Source: Clytia hemisphaerica (taxonomy: Eukaryota > Cnidaria > Hydrozoa > Leptothecata > Clytiidae). From it: a stretch of DNA of 64,000 nt. The notes below the pieces were generated by a model. That model ran no database searches, had not been told where the DNA came from, and saw nothing but the letters and a program-made list of their open reading frames with translations. Below, in pieces: positions 10,864-23,630 of this stretch. Each line of letters opens with the position of its first letter. The first letter of the stretch is position 1. Position numbers and translations under genes: made by a program. The stretch lies in the NCBI GenBank assembly GCA_902728285.1, contig CACVBU010000775.1, positions 100,207 to 164,206 on the forward strand, read 5' to 3'.

Positions 10864-11599
10864 CTGAAAATAAAACAAAAGAAAAAGAACCGAAGACAAG
10901 CAGTTTTGGATTCAAACAATAGTCAGCAATGCAATAAAAATATGACACAGGTTACGAATTGAAAGGGAATCTAAAAATAGGAAGTGCCAGCTATTTTAGT
11001 GTTAAAAAGTGAAAATTTTTTTTTGATAGTATGCGGGAATTAGTTCAAAGAGGCATCATCCTGAAAAATGTTTTGAGGCTGAAATTCAGCATCCAAGTCT
11101 CTTATTACCTCAAGAACCACCAGGAAAAAAAACCCGAAAAATTGCCCATTATTTTCAATTTTGAAAATTGCTTTTAATTGATAATTTTACACTCCCTAAT
11201 ATCTTTAAAATAAACACAAAATGGTAATCCAATTCAAATATTTTCAAAAGATCAAATGATCTATTTGTTATTGGCTAAAGTCACTTACCTCTATTACACA
11301 ACCACCCTTTCATAATGTGTAAAATTTTGAGCAATTGACAGGGTCAAAAAGTCGATAAAAAAACTAACTTAGACGTCTCGTATGATGCAGAAGCAACAAA
11401 ATTAAAAAAAAAAATTCTTGAATTTTACATTCATTTAAAGAAGATAATTTAATTTTAATTCTCGAAATATTTCGTCATTCTAGCCTTAGCCTTAAATTTG
11501 AGTGAAGTGGCAATTATAGGCTCCTTTAATTCGGAATGTAAAGAATAGATATACTTATTTTATAGCAACCCTTGTAATTTTACACAAAATGACAACCAG
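10864..11599. other. AT-rich spacer
   Basis: Nothing recognised apart from one isolated donor-like site on the minus strand near 11280-11288 (gag|gtaagtg). Confidence 0.4.
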
Positions 11600-11624
11600 A
11601 CAGGCTCGTAAGCTCCACACCCAA

Positions 11625-11950
11625 ATTGCAGGAATGTCAGATTCGACTGCAAAATAACACAATATGTACGAACAACAATGTTCTCAGTACATGACAAGTG
11701 GCAGGAATGTCAGATTCGACTGCAAAATAACACAATATGTACGAACAACAATGTTCTCAGTACATGACAAGTGGCAGGAATGTCAGATTCGACTGCAAAA
11801 TAACACATGTACGAACAGCAATGTTCTCAGTACATGACAAGTGGCAGGAATATCAACTCAACTGCTGTGTTAAAACATATGTACGAACAACAATGTTCTC
11901 AGTACATGACAAGTGGCAGGAATATAAATTCGACTGCTGCATTTTAATAA
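11625..11950. repeat. Tandem array, ~72-bp unit, 4-5 copies
   Basis: The word tgtacgaacaacaatgttct recurs near 11665, 11739, 11808 (one mismatch) and 11880, with spacings of 74, 69 and 72 bp. The unit also carries cagtacatgacaagtggcag and attcgactgc. The ORF over it encodes a periodic peptide and is a by-product. Confidence 0.85.
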
Positions 11951-13255
11951 TCATCGAACGACAGGTTCTTGATACACATTAGGGCATGAACTTAAGCATA
12001 ACTGTAAAAATAACTCCTTCTTTGTCTTAAAATAGAGCTTTAAATATTAGATAGTCCTGACTAAGTTAAACGTTAAAGTGAATGTTTTAACAGAAAACAA
12101 CAAACCAAAAGTGGCATAATGAAAATACAAATTCATAATATAAAAAAATAGTTTTTATAAGATAGACCAATCTGATTAGTTCTTTAACAGCTCTGAATGG
12201 CCTGAGCCAAATTTTTTATTTTAGACTTTTTGATCAACCAACCAACCAACTCTTTCAAAGTTAACCAACCAGCATGTAAAACATTTGAATAAAAGACTCG
12301 ACTCGCCCAATTGATCATTTCGCAAATACATTACAATAAAAATGCACTTTTAGCCACAGTGAAAAGTCCAGGATCATTTAGAAAAAGTTAACCAAAATCA
12401 TTGAAAACTTGCATTCAAATCTTTTAAATAAAATCTCAAAGATTACACATCTCCAAACCCAGTAAGTCTTCACCATCAAACAATTTTTACAATTTCCAGT
12501 TAATCTCAATCATAAACATAGTGAAAAGATCATTGTTTAGACCACAAAAGGCTTTTGGATTGATTGGATGACGTGATTAAGTGGCCTGGTGTATATTGGC
12601 GACGTTTTGTTTTTAAATGTTGACAGAATCTACAGATCACCCCAGGTCCTTTGACAGCAAAACAATTCAATAGAATCTTGAAGATTTCACACAGTGATTT
12701 TGAAAGTTTTAATTCAATATTATAGAAATCAGGGTCAATAGTGGTACTCATAATGCCAATTGCTTCTAGTCAGCATCAAAACGAAAATGTCAGCCAAGAT
12801 TAGACTCTATCCTGGTGAGATGTAGGTAAAATTTTAATCAAATAGCTGTAAGTTGAAATGTAGCATTCAGCACAACTTGTGCAAATCATGAAAATTATAA
12901 CATTCAAATTCAGTCTCTGAAAAGTTGCATGCGACAAAGGCACAACATTTGCACATTCGAGTTAATTGGAAGCTACCTATAAACCGTGCTGAACATGCCA
13001 AGAGACAGGAGTAACGTACATGCTATTGTGCTATTCCATTTCAATTTAACTTTTTCACTAAAATAAAAGCAAGTCTTTTAAATTGGGAGAGGTAAAGAGA
13101 CTCCTAGCTGTACAAAAACAAAACAGACTAAAAATTGCAAGAAAAAGAAAAAAATTTTGGAAGGAGTTCAATTTTATTCATCAGATGGTGAAAAAAGCTT
13201 TCCTCTGATAGGAAATATTATTTGGCAAACAGTGGGCTTTTAAGTTTTAAAATCA
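11951..13255. other. Mostly non-coding; one possible small ORF at 12530-12751 (-)
   Basis: The minus ORF begins MSTTIDPDFYNIELKLSKSL and includes CRFCQHLKTKRRQYTPGH, a CxxC near basic residues. It has ordinary composition and an ATG start but no recognisable family or clear splice sites, so it is only a possibility. The rest is AT-rich, with a short (ccaa)n run near 12240. Confidence 0.3.
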
Positions 13256-13557
13256 GTACTCTTAGGTGCCAAATAAACAGGGGTTTCGAATAAAGGGGGG
13301 GGGGTTGGAAAATTTTGGAAATTTTAATAAACGGGGGGGGACCTAATTGTACTTCTGAAACCCCAAAAATAAGGTAAAATATAGGCTAAAATCAGGATAA
13401 TAAAAGCAAATAAGAGGCCTTCTCTTTGACAGCTAAAAATATTCTTAAAAATTAATAAACGGGGGGGGGTCCTTATGAGATCGGGGGGGGGGGGGGTTGG
13501 AAAATTCTCGAAAAATTAACAAGCGGGTGGGCCTGTTTATTTGGCACCTAAGAGTAC
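13256..13557. mobile_element. MITE with TA-flanked ends and long G-runs
   Basis: Left gtactcttaggtgccaaata and right tatttggcacctaagagtac are perfect inverted ends, extending to aacagg/cctgtt. TA on each side of CTCTTAGG/CCTAAGAG fits a TA target duplication. The interior repeats 'aataaacggggggg' blocks with G-runs of 8 to about 17. Confidence 0.8.
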
Positions 13558-14283
13558 CCCCAATTTGTTTCATTTAAGGTAGCTATGATATTGAATGGCT
13601 TATTCGAGAGATCACTTCTAATCCTAGTCAGGAGATTTCTAAGAAAATAATGAAACAGAATGACCCTGGACTTTAGCTAGGTTAAGAAAATTAAGAAAAT
13701 ATTTAAATTCGTTAAAAATGATTGTGTAAATTTTTTTTAAAGTATATTGAAATAAAAGGCTACCCTTATGCTCGTAAATTCTGATAAATTATTTATTTCT
13801 AAAAAAATTATCCAGAGTCCATTTGTCTATAGACACTTTCTATATGCTTTTCTAAAGAAATCAGATGGAAGATTGCGTTTTGTCTGTAAACACTTTAGTA
13901 AAACCTTGAAATTTCAATAACTCTAGTATTTAAAACATTCGATTCCATTAATTTTTACCAAGATTCATAAAATCAAAATTAAAGTTTGCTCCTTGAAAAA
14001 CAGTTAACCATGTATTCCCTAGAAAATATTTAAAAATAGAAAATCCTCCTTGTTTTTCTCGATATTTCTCAGTATTTCAACAATCTTTGTATCTTACTTA
14101 ATCAAAAATTTGGCCAAGAGAAGTTTGATTCAGGTTCAGGTCCAAAAAGCACAAAAAAGATTAATTTAGGAAAGTGGGAAGAAGATACCGTGACTGATAT
14201 TGATAAGATACACTAAGGGAAAACTCATAATAAAAGGCTTCAAAGAAAACGTGCTGAAACTCAAATTAAAATGGCAAAATTCA
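13558..14283. other. AT-rich 3' flank of the Ulp1-like gene
   Basis: Nothing coding recognised. Short ORFs at 14166-14424 are shadows. Confidence 0.4.
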
Positions 14284-15769
14284 ATTTCCAAACCTGAGAT
14301 ATTTTTTACAGTTATGACATTCAAAGTGCCCTTCTCCAGCTTCAGCAAATTTACCAGCAATCTTTTTAAGACAATCAAGATGGTACTGCTGATTACAATA
14401 GTAGCATTTGATCATTTTATCTGAGGCTGGTAAAAAGCAATCACAAAATACAGGGATATCTACTACACATGGATCCTTAAAAATTGCACTTTCATTATCA
14501 AAATTATCTCTAGGAAAGCGCTCCATTCGATTTGAATCAAGACAAGATTCAAGATGATTTCTGAACTTATCTTGAAGATAACACTCTTTGTCTGGTTTAA
14601 ATCCACATGCAATGTCTAAAGCATAAGCAAGACAAAAGAGCCCACAGTCTGAATGACCTTTTTGCTTCAACAACTTAGGAAAAGTAACATGCAGGTAGCA
14701 ATCTTCAATAAAGTGGCGATAAATTTGACATAATTGTCTTTCCAAATGGGAGTCAGCTTGACAATATAGACTGTCATACACAAATACATTCCCTTTTCTG
14801 CTCATAGACAAAACCCAATGGTTACCTTTTACATGATGAATTTGAATTGTTTCATCAGTTACACAAACTGTTTTAAAATTATTTTTTTCTGAAAGCGAAG
14901 AAATGTTAGCACCAAAAATTGAATCTTGTAGACCCTTTAATTGTGGAAATTGTTGACGTATAAGCTCACAAGCCTTTTCAATTGTTTTGTCATTTAACCA
15001 CCTATCTTTAACAGATGATGGCATCTCAACAATTGGAGTTCTTCTCTTTCGAGGGGGACTTTTGGTCAAATCAAATGTTACATTACTTTGATCACTTTCA
15101 CACATTTGTGAAATACTGCGTTTTAAACCTTTCACTTTCTTTCCCGATGAAGATAAGGATAAACTAGACTCTTTCAATTCAGTTTTCTTGGGAATGGTTT
15201 GGGCAGGTTCATTTTTTTCACTTGATTTAACGTTTTTTGAAAAAGTGTAAATAGATGTTTGACGCTTATTGCATTTACTGGTCTCATCTTCATTCGCTTT
15301 ACTCATATCAGCAAAAAGGGGTTGAGTAAGTCCAGTTCTTCTATTGTAACGTACCGGGCGATCAAAACAAGAATAATTCAACCAGGCTGTCACCTCAGAA
15401 TTTTTGAACTTGCAATGATAAAAATATTCTTGACTTTTAGGATCGAGTTTCCTTTCAATGATGCTATCTATTTCTTGATACTCAAGAGGTGTCAAAGTTT
15501 TAGAAACCTCTTTGGCAAGAGTCAAATCTTTTGAGTTTCTAAATTCATTCCTGCGATCTGTTAAACAAGTTTTGAACTGGGGTAGTATTTGAAAAAACTT
15601 TTGGCAATCGATAGGCAATAATATTGTGTTCAGTATTGATGTCTGCTTTACCTGGCAAAAAGTTACAAGCAATATGACGACGAGCTCTGTCACGAGACAC
15701 ATGCTCACGGGGTGTCAAGGCTTTTAAAGCAGCCATTAAGTGCATCTTAATCAGTTTGTTTCCCTGCAC
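14284..15769 (-). CDS. Ulp1/SENP-type C48 cysteine protease with C-terminal PHD-like finger, 5' part frameshifted
   Basis: Predicted to cut SUMO or a similar modifier. In the 475-residue ORF from 15708, WLNDKTIEKACELI (237-250) is the usual entry of the Ulp1 fold; His297 (GNHWVL), Asp312 (VYDSLY), Gln349 and Cys355 (QKGHSDCGLF) form the catalytic set. Residues 421-470 hold CDC...CYYC...YHLDC...CHNC, a PHD-type zinc finger. KSPPRKRR at 217-224 looks like a nuclear localisation signal. The true N-terminus lies in another frame (LKALTPREHVSRDRARRHIA, from 15769), joining near 15590 by a one-base slip, so the copy is mutated or the sequence has an indel. It opens after an acceptor-like tgcagtgcag, and the last codons may cross a donor (ctcag|gtttgg). 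Ulp1 plus PHD occurs in cnidarian transposon-associated genes; whether this copy is host or mobile is undecided. Confidence 0.75.
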
Positions 15770-16944
15770 TGCATGAAATATATGTCTTTCCAGTTTCTTG
15801 TTCTTAAAAACTTAATATTTTCGAACGTACGATTGCGGAAATATCGATTTTTCCTTACAGTTTTAAGAAAAGATTCTTTTTCTTTAAGTTCTTGAAAAAA
15901 GATAATCTTTAAATATTTCTTGCTTCGAAAAGGTGGATAATTTCTTTTGTCGTTTTTCATTAAAAAGGAAATATTTCATGTTTCCAGATTGACTATCTTT
16001 TCTTCGTTTGTATTTCAAGAAAATATAAAGTTTTCGTCTTGAAATTTAAGCGAAAATATTTTTCATGAAAATATCAAATTTTCATGCCGAATTTATCGAA
16101 AATACAATCATCTAATACAATAAAAAAGGTAATAATTTCGTTTTTAAAGAACATTATAATCTCTACGTCGGGATAAAAGTAAGGAGCAGATTTTCTTGCA
16201 GCTGATTTGGCAAAAGTAAAATAAATATTTCAATTTTATGGGAGCAAGATGAGAATGTGTTCTTTAGGATTGATCTCTTGATTGACAAGATTATTTTTTA
16301 ATAAAAAAATATTATATTGTCCAATGACCCCTGTGCCTGTTAGCGTGATGACAGGAAAAAGAAGAGGTGTCCTCTGTTGACCAAACTAGGTGCCGCTTTT
16401 CTTTTTCGCACCTTAGAATTAGAAGTTTTAAGGCGAAAGGAGAAAGAAATGTCATACATCTTTTACTTTGTTTCGTCTCCGCTTAGAAATTGCACTGTAT
16501 AAACTTTCATCCCCATACTGGGAGAAGCTCCACCGGGGCTGTAACACTGTGACAGGGGTGTAATTAGCTCTCTTTGTACTCTATGATATACAGATTTTTC
16601 AAATTCTAGATTTTTCTTTTAAATCTTTAATTTTGACAATAAAGTCAGATCAACAACTGTTGAAAGTGCAAACCACACTTCGCGCAACCTCAGCATTATT
16701 TGCATCATTTGTAGGCCAATTTTGTAAAATTTGTATCCCTACTTTTAAAGAAACTCAATACATCCCTGTCTCACAGCCCCTGTGGAACTTTTTCCCACAT
16801 GGAACCACAATTTAGCAAATGGAAAATTTAGCAAAAATTTCATCCTCTAATGAAAAATTTCAGCCCCACTGGGAAATTGACTTTGAATTCATCCCCATAT
16901 AAAAATTATATTTAAGAAATTGCGTTCAAAACCATTCTATTATA
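15770..16944. other. AT-rich spacer
   Basis: Rich in 'cgaaaatat/atattttcg'-like words near 15780-16100, perhaps an old repeat. No gene recognised. Confidence 0.4.
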
Positions 16945-17818
16945 TTAGGGACCGCGAAAGACGGGGGTAAAATGGTTGGAATCGACCAAAATGTTGTTTT
17001 TAGGTTTTAGACCACCTATAACCATGGGATAAGTTTTAGAAGCATTCTTATCATTAAATAAATGTCCTGTAAAAGTTTGGTGGCCATAACTTTATTTTTT
17101 ATGAAAATATGAGCAATTTTGTAAAATTTTGAATGGCAGACGACCTACCAACAGAAAATTGGATTTAGACAGGTGAGCGCGTCCTCAAACCCCCATGATG
17201 TTATACATTTTTGGAACTGGAAGAGATCAGCGATGATTGTTTTTTTTGTCTCATTGACCCAATCAAATCCTACAAAAAATTATTCAGTTTTTTCTGGGAA
17301 AAAGCCACTTTTGAGGGTTTTAGCTGTCCTCCCCGGCATTAAGACAAAGATAATATGAAATTTCAACCTTTTTTACATATTGTTTGTTGTTCAAAGTCCA
17401 CGGAGAGTGACAATCTGCCAGCTCTCCGGCATACAGGATATTTTCGATTCATTCGTACGGCAAACGAAAAATTTGAAAAAAAAATTGATAAAAAATTAAA
17501 ACTTTGTCTTGAGAACCTTCGTGCCAAGTTTCAATGCTATAGCATTAATAGAAGTAAAGTTATTGCAAAAAATGTATTTTTCGACATAACCCCCGGATTT
17601 TCACTTTTAAACCTATTTAACCATGATTTTTCCAAAAATCCTCGAAAATCGTTCCAAAGAAAGGGTCATTTTCAGGAGATAGAAAATTTCATATCTCGAG
17701 AACGGCTTGGCCGATTTTGATGAATGACCCCTCATTTTTTTTCTTTTTTGATGCTCTTTCCAATGAGCATGGTTTCAATGCGCTAAAAACATTTTGAAAA
17801 AATCATTGCGGTCCCTAA
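16945..17818. mobile_element. 0.87-kb non-autonomous DNA transposon with TTATA duplication
   Basis: The ends TTAGGGACCGC and GCGGTCCCTAA are perfectly inverted and flanked by TTATA on both sides (16940-16944 and 17819-17823). The interior has only short ORFs without domains (one of 121 codons at 17355-17720, probably fortuitous). A lone copy of the same end sits at ~50401. Confidence 0.8.
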
Positions 17819-17823
17819 TTATA

Positions 17824-19202
17824 TTTTTGAACTCAAAAAGTATATAAATTCTATCCCCATTGGGATTTCGATTAACACAGGGGTGTCTCAATGGAGTTGA
17901 GTAAATAGTTGTGTATGAAGATTCCCTCTTCAATTACTTATTGATTTTAATGCATTGTATTCAAAATTGTTTTTTTGATTTTATACGCATTAACATAAAA
18001 TTATTAACTCATTAATTCATTATTAACATAAAAGTTTTAGGTGAGGCTTTAGCTGAAAATTCGTCTGAATTTATTCTAGGAAATTTTTAATCTTTACAAA
18101 AATACCGGTAAAATCTATTCATCGATACGTTTACTCGTGTTTAAAAGTTTAAAACATTTTCTATACATTTTGTCAATCTACTAAAAAAGCTTTACAAATC
18201 CTCCACTTCTTGGCTTTGAAGCATTGTGCTTTAGTATCTTCCCCAGATTTTCTACAACTAGACTAATTGGAGATGTTTAGAAACGATTTTTGTTTTAAGG
18301 GCTGGAAACTGGATATGCTCAAATTAATCTTCTTCAAATTCATTATACATGACTTTAAAGCTTTCATTTCATTCCATTTTGAGATTATTTTTAAAATTTT
18401 GTGTTTTTGTAAAACTTGCAAATCTTTCAAAGATCTTTTATTTAAGTGTTAATCTCGATTAACTTCATTATAGTTGACAAATGTAATGCGAGGCAATTTC
18501 TACTCCTTATATATTTGAATCAAATGCAAGGGTGTTTTATAGAAGGAAAGAAGAACAATTTATTTGAGGCATTCTTTCATAAAATGAAAATAGTATAATC
18601 CTTCGACAGCTACCTTTGTTTCGTTTGAGTTTTTTGAATGTATAGCGATTCACTGTTTTATAACCTGAGATCAGATTGTGATTGTTTTCTGTCCACCACG
18701 CTGAAGCTCTAAAGGGATGGGTGAAAACATACAAACTGACAAATATGCAATCTCGAAATCGTAAGGACCGTGTTCGTGTAAAAGGACTGGGGATGAGAAC
18801 AAAGTTGCGTGATTGTGTTAATGAATAGGGCGCCATATCAGTTTTTTACTTTCTGGCGCACAACAAGATTCTTGTTGTAAAATTTTCCGCGGGAGGACTA
18901 TTTTCCTCAGATGTATAATTTTCAAGCGCCTTTAGAGGTTTCTCGTGCGCGTAAGAAAATTATGAACAGCTGTTATCAGGTTACTGTTTTGGGCCTCGCA
19001 GCGTTTATGACGCTTTGCTTACGGCTAGTAGGTTGCATTTAAGCCTGTATTTTACATTATAGATAGCATAAGATGTATTAGATATTTTGCAAATCAGCCA
19101 AAAATAATTTTTATGGTCAGTGAGTTTGACGAGTTTTACATACAGAACGAATCAGGAATGTATATAAAAAGAAATCACTTTGATTTTGATATTTCATGAA
19201 TA
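17824..19202. other. Spacer; weak ORF at 18537-18836 (-)
   Basis: The minus ORF starts MAPYSLTQSRNFVLIPSP and has no recognised domain. Surrounding sequence 18840-19030 is locally GC-richer. No supported gene. Confidence 0.3.
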
Positions 19203-19434
19203 CACGTTTTTTATAAGAACATCCAAAATTTTTGCCTTCGGAAATTAAAGAAGCCTAAAAAGTGTCCTTAACATGTTCTTATCCCCCCCCCATTTTATGA
19301 GTATTTATGGCCATTTTCCTAAGAAATCGGGAGTTTTTGAGTTCCCAAAGCCTGAAATATTCCTAACTTGTTCTTAACATTTTGGCCTTTTAAGCCTTAT
19401 GTTCTTATATAGTTTGTTCTTATAAAGAAACGTG
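19203..19434. mobile_element. MITE, CACGTTTTTTATAAGAAC family, copy 2
   Basis: Left CACGTTTTTTATAAGAAC and right gttcttataaagaaacgtg are inverted. TA is present on the left flank; the right flank is cagta, so that duplication has decayed. Internal words 'aagcct' and 'gttcttat' match other copies. Confidence 0.75.
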
Positions 19435-21061
19435 CAGTATTAAGTTTAATTCTCGTAAACTTGGGGTAGTGGTGTGTACGAAGAGCTCCTAAAACAGTTC
19501 AATTAATTAAACTTGTTAAAATTAAACTCGAATTCTTTAACTTATTGATGGAAGAAAAGAACGATTCGTAGTTTCTCTTTTTTGGCGATATTTCAAAGGC
19601 TGAAAAATTTGTTCGGCGGTTTCATCAAAAAATTACAATTAACTGTTTGAACTGAACAACACCATTCCCTTTGGGACCCTGTGTTAACACATTTATAATT
19701 GTGGAGAAATTACGATATTTTCAATTGCAGTCCAATTAAAGTCTCTTATAAAAAAGTTGATAAAGAGATTTTAATTGGCAGAAATTAAAAGAGGGAAAGA
19801 AATTTGATTGTCACGAAATCTTGTAATATGCTTTCACACGAACTTTACAGTGAAAACAAGTAAGACTTGGCGATGAATATGCGTCAATAATGCTAAAGAG
19901 GCCATGCAATGATCATGTAAGTACTCACTCGTTCAAGTTATTTTTGAAATAACCTGTCTAAAACGCGTAATTTCTTTCTTGCTATTATGTTTTTTTGTAA
20001 TCTTTAAGTCATTTTGGATTTTTACTAGTTATTTTCAATTTAAAGTTCAATTCAATTTTCAATAAAAATAAATGGACAATTAATCTGTTTGATAATCCTG
20101 TTTAAAAAGTAGAGTATAATTTTTATCATTTTCTCTCTACAGAAAGTCGAAAAACGTATCGCGAGCTCGGCGGTGGGAGCCGAAACATCAATTCTGTGCA
20201 ATGTCAAACACGTGTGGAGAAAACTTATCACACAATGAACATCGTCTCATCAGAAGACCAAGAAATAAATGGTATTAAGAAAAAGAAGTAAAGATGATTG
20301 TTCGACAACACAACAAAAGAAACATCTTCAATGCTTCAATGAACGAAGAATCGGAGAACCCTCGGGAAAAGAGGCACGATATACAACTGAAGGAGTAATT
20401 GTTTTACTTCTTTTATTAATTAGTTCATCATTTTTTATACAAATACAATTTCTTGAACTGTAACCTAAATCTTATTTCTTAAATTCGAAAAATGCTTTAT
20501 ATTGTCAAATTTTGTCAGAAATATCCCCCAACCCTATAAGCTCCTTCTATACCACATCAATTATTGCCATTGTTTTAAAAATTATATATCATGATTTATT
20601 ATACATTATCTTATTAATTTATGTCATTATATGTAAATAAGGCATACTTTAGATTTTTAGCACAAGAATTATGAGTAAATAGATATTAATATGATTTTTT
20701 TAATATTGACTTTAATTTTAAAGAAGAAAATCATCCAAGAATATTTAATAATTCAATATTTTATCGAATTTAATCTCGCGTCTAATTGTCTCTACAGTAA
20801 CCAGAAATTTAATGTTTCCATATTAGAAGTTTTTACCTTTTCAATGTTATGAAATGAGGCGGATCAAGTATTTTTTTAAGCTAGAATATATATTCCCAAT
20901 AACGAAACGTTGGTTATTTCTGGTCTAGACATCTGCATCTTTTCGAAAATGTGTAAATAATAAATTGTTAATCTTTCCTTTCATTAAAAGAATTTCGTTA
21001 TTTCTTTTTACAAAAAAGGTTCGTCTTTTCTCAATTTTGAATTTAACATTTCCATGGACAA
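19435..21061. other. Spacer with one candidate plus-strand exon near 20143
   Basis: After the acceptor tttctctctacag at ~20142 an open frame (EKRIASSAVGAETSILCNVK) runs to a TGA near 20237. It could be a terminal exon but nothing upstream supports it. The rest is AT-rich without recognised features. Confidence 0.3.
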
Positions 21062-21228
21062 GAAAACAAGTAAAAGTGAATCTTCACTGCGTGGAGAAAG
21101 TCTAATATTTTCACTTCAGAGAATGGCTAAAAATGTAATCATTTTGTACATCGAAAAGTTAATTATGTCGATATTTAGAAAATTTAAGCTTTTCGAGAAA
21201 TAGTGAAGATTCACTGTTACTTGTTTTC
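21062..21228. mobile_element. Small foldback MITE
   Basis: Left gaaaacaagtaaaagtgaat (then cttcact) and right agtgaagattcactgttact (then tgttttc) are inverted over ~28 bp with about two mismatches. It lies just downstream of the gene ending at 21303. Confidence 0.75.
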
Positions 21229-21302
21229 GCACAGAAGAAAATTCAATGATTTCAAAACAAGAAAATTGAGAGAAAAGTTAACTTTTCGTCATATATCTTG
21301 CG

Positions 21303-23220
21303 TTAGAGAAGACAACTTTTCATGCAGTGCTGAAATCTGGTAATGTACCACTTATCAGAATCTGTCTTTTTTTCCAGATTACTATTTTGGAGGGTCTCCT
21401 GATCGTTCGTTATTACACTTTGTTCAATAATTACTGTACTACTTTCATCAGTTTCAATTTTATTTTCACTTTTTTTCCATTTCATCCAGCAATTCAAAAC
21501 CTTTTTCATCTTTAGAGGCAACAAAGTATTGAGAAATTTTGTTTTCTTTCTTTGTGGTTGTTTTACACAAATATTTTGACGGTTCAATATCGTTTAACAC
21601 TTTATGACTGTACTCATCATCAACAAACCCATTAAATTGATTTGTTTGAGGAACCTTTTCATCACAATAGAGAAAACTAAATGTTTTGACTTTGTCATTG
21701 GACTCAATATATGCAATACCATCGGGACAAAGTTTACGATAAATTTCTATTCCCTCTTTTTCACCTTTTTTGTGGGCTGAAATCAAGGATTTTCGAAATT
21801 CGTCAAAGGTTTTTGGATATTTATAAGGACCCAATGTGACTTGGGTCAATTTATCATTCAGTCTCCTTCTGTTTGTTGTATTTTGTTTTGTGGCTCCTGC
21901 GGCCTTCAATCTATCTTCTGTCAAATGGTTACTTTGGATCTTTGAGAGTTTGTTAAGAAGATCAGATAAAACAGGCTGAGAATCCAAAGATTGAAGTGCA
22001 TTTGTTTTACCTTGAAGATCACTTATCAACCTTTCTGTAGTTTTTGTTCCTGATTTAAAAGGGGACAAAACTGAAGGTGACAAATCTTTAAAATGAGCAA
22101 ACATGGCTAACATATGGTAAGATAATGCTGAAAACAAAATTTCGGCAGTTTGATAACAGCCATATGTGACAAACTTCCCACGTTTGCTCTGCTCTGTTGC
22201 TGCATTTTTTACAGCATGTATTCTTTTACTTTTTAATTTGAGGATTTGTCTCCAAATTCTCAAAATTGTAATCCCTTTGCTAGCACTTGTTTGCATTTTA
22301 ATGGGATCAGAACAAGGCTCTAAGAAGGGTTGAAACAAAGCAATTACAGAGCGAATATAGAGAACAGTTCCCTTTGAAGCATCTATGTGAAGTTCTAATA
22401 AATCAGCAACTGATTCCTTGAAAATTTTCAGTGCAGAGTCTACATTTTGATCAAAATAAGCAGAGAACAAAAGATCATTATTAGAAAATCCTAATTTCTG
22501 ACCTGAACCATCACACAGAGTTTTAAGTTCCTTTAAATGATCGATAGATGCTCTGCATGAGGAATTAAGCCCCGGGAAAAAGTCAAGGTCTAAAGTGGAA
22601 TATTTCAAGCATTTTAAAAAAAGACGTAGACAATGGTCATAATCAAGGTATGCAATAGATGGCAATGGGCCAAAATATGGAGCAGCAAACTTTGTGACTC
22701 CAATACCAAGGGTTAGGTATTTAACTCCTAGTTTTAAAAGCTCACCATTTGGAGTCATTAAGGCAACTGACGCAGCAAGCTGAAAGCCTGCTGAGTCAGT
22801 CGCGTGACCTATCAATTTGATAGGGTTACTTTTCAAATCACCGTTTTTGTCAAGAAAACAATTCTTACGAACTAGGTCCCACACTTTTAACAAGTGCTCT
22901 CCCTTGTAACCTTTGTTTGGTGTGGGCCAAACTAAATAAACAATAGGTTTGCTGTAAACACCAGACAGAGCTGAAAGATTGTGCACAGCAGCATCTTTGG
23001 ATAACAAATTATCCTTTATAACTCTATCTACATATGATTTAAGGGCAGAATATTCATCCTCAAACTCCTTAGAAAGTACATCTTTAAGTAGAATTGATGA
23101 ATTTTCCCATTCTGCACAGTCCGCATTAAATGACTCACCAATTAACTCAATTTCACCATCCTCGTTAGCCTGGATATCCAGACCGTAAACTATTTCACCG
23201 TCTAGTTTTTTTATAATCTT
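21303..23220 (-). pseudogene. C-terminal part of a large transposon-like protein (five-ORF gene, part 5)
   Basis: Open from ~23220 (GEIVYGLDIQANEDGEIELI) to 21466, then a one-base slip in an A-run (GAAAAAAAGTG) moves the frame to SENKIETDESSTV and a stop at 21303. Key features: GHATDSAGFQLAASVALMTP, then FGPLPSIAYLDYDHCLRLFL. The spaced acidic/His motif (D-S-A-G-F ... D-Y-D-H-x2-R) resembles the acidic motifs of RNase H-fold transposases, and similar uncharacterized multicopy proteins occur in corals and anemones. The catalytic role is inferred, not shown. The reading frame is intact over 580 codons apart from the A-run slip, so decay is recent or the slip is a sequencing error. Confidence 0.6.
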
Positions 23221-23630
23221 GTCTCAGGTTTACGGTCTGGTTCAAGTAACTCGTCTACAGGGATATCTGTCCCTGCATATGCGAGTATCTCTAATTGGTC
23301 AGTACGCGCCCAGTCACTGAGCAGAATTTTCGCGGGGTTTGTGATATTTTTCGATGCGCGCGCATAATTTATGGAAAAAGCTGACCTTGCAAAAAAAGAT
23401 AAACAAATGAAAATGAAAACGCAGGTTCATTTCTAAACAAAATGGCTGATGGAAAGGAGCCTTTATGAATGTGGCTGACGTTTGGATATAGTTTAAAGTA
23501 GTTTTGAAAGTTTATTGAGTTTGTAAAAGAGGTTTTATGGTAAGTAATTATGTGTGTCTGCCTGGGTTTCCACAGTTTTGAGATTCTGTCAACAAGGGTT
23601 TACTCACAGACTGTGTCATTCAAAACTGTA
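23221..23630. other. Non-coding interruption of the five-ORF gene
   Basis: Begins with a small palindrome (ccagaccgtaaac ... gtttacggtctgg, 23178-23239). No homologous coding continues through it, so it is an intron or an insertion. A CpG-richer patch (cgatgcgcgcgcat) lies near 23354. Confidence 0.45.

Noticed and set aside
11737-11982. 81-codon ORF with a repeated peptide
   Set aside because: The repeat period equals the 72-bp DNA array (divisible by three); the array explains it.
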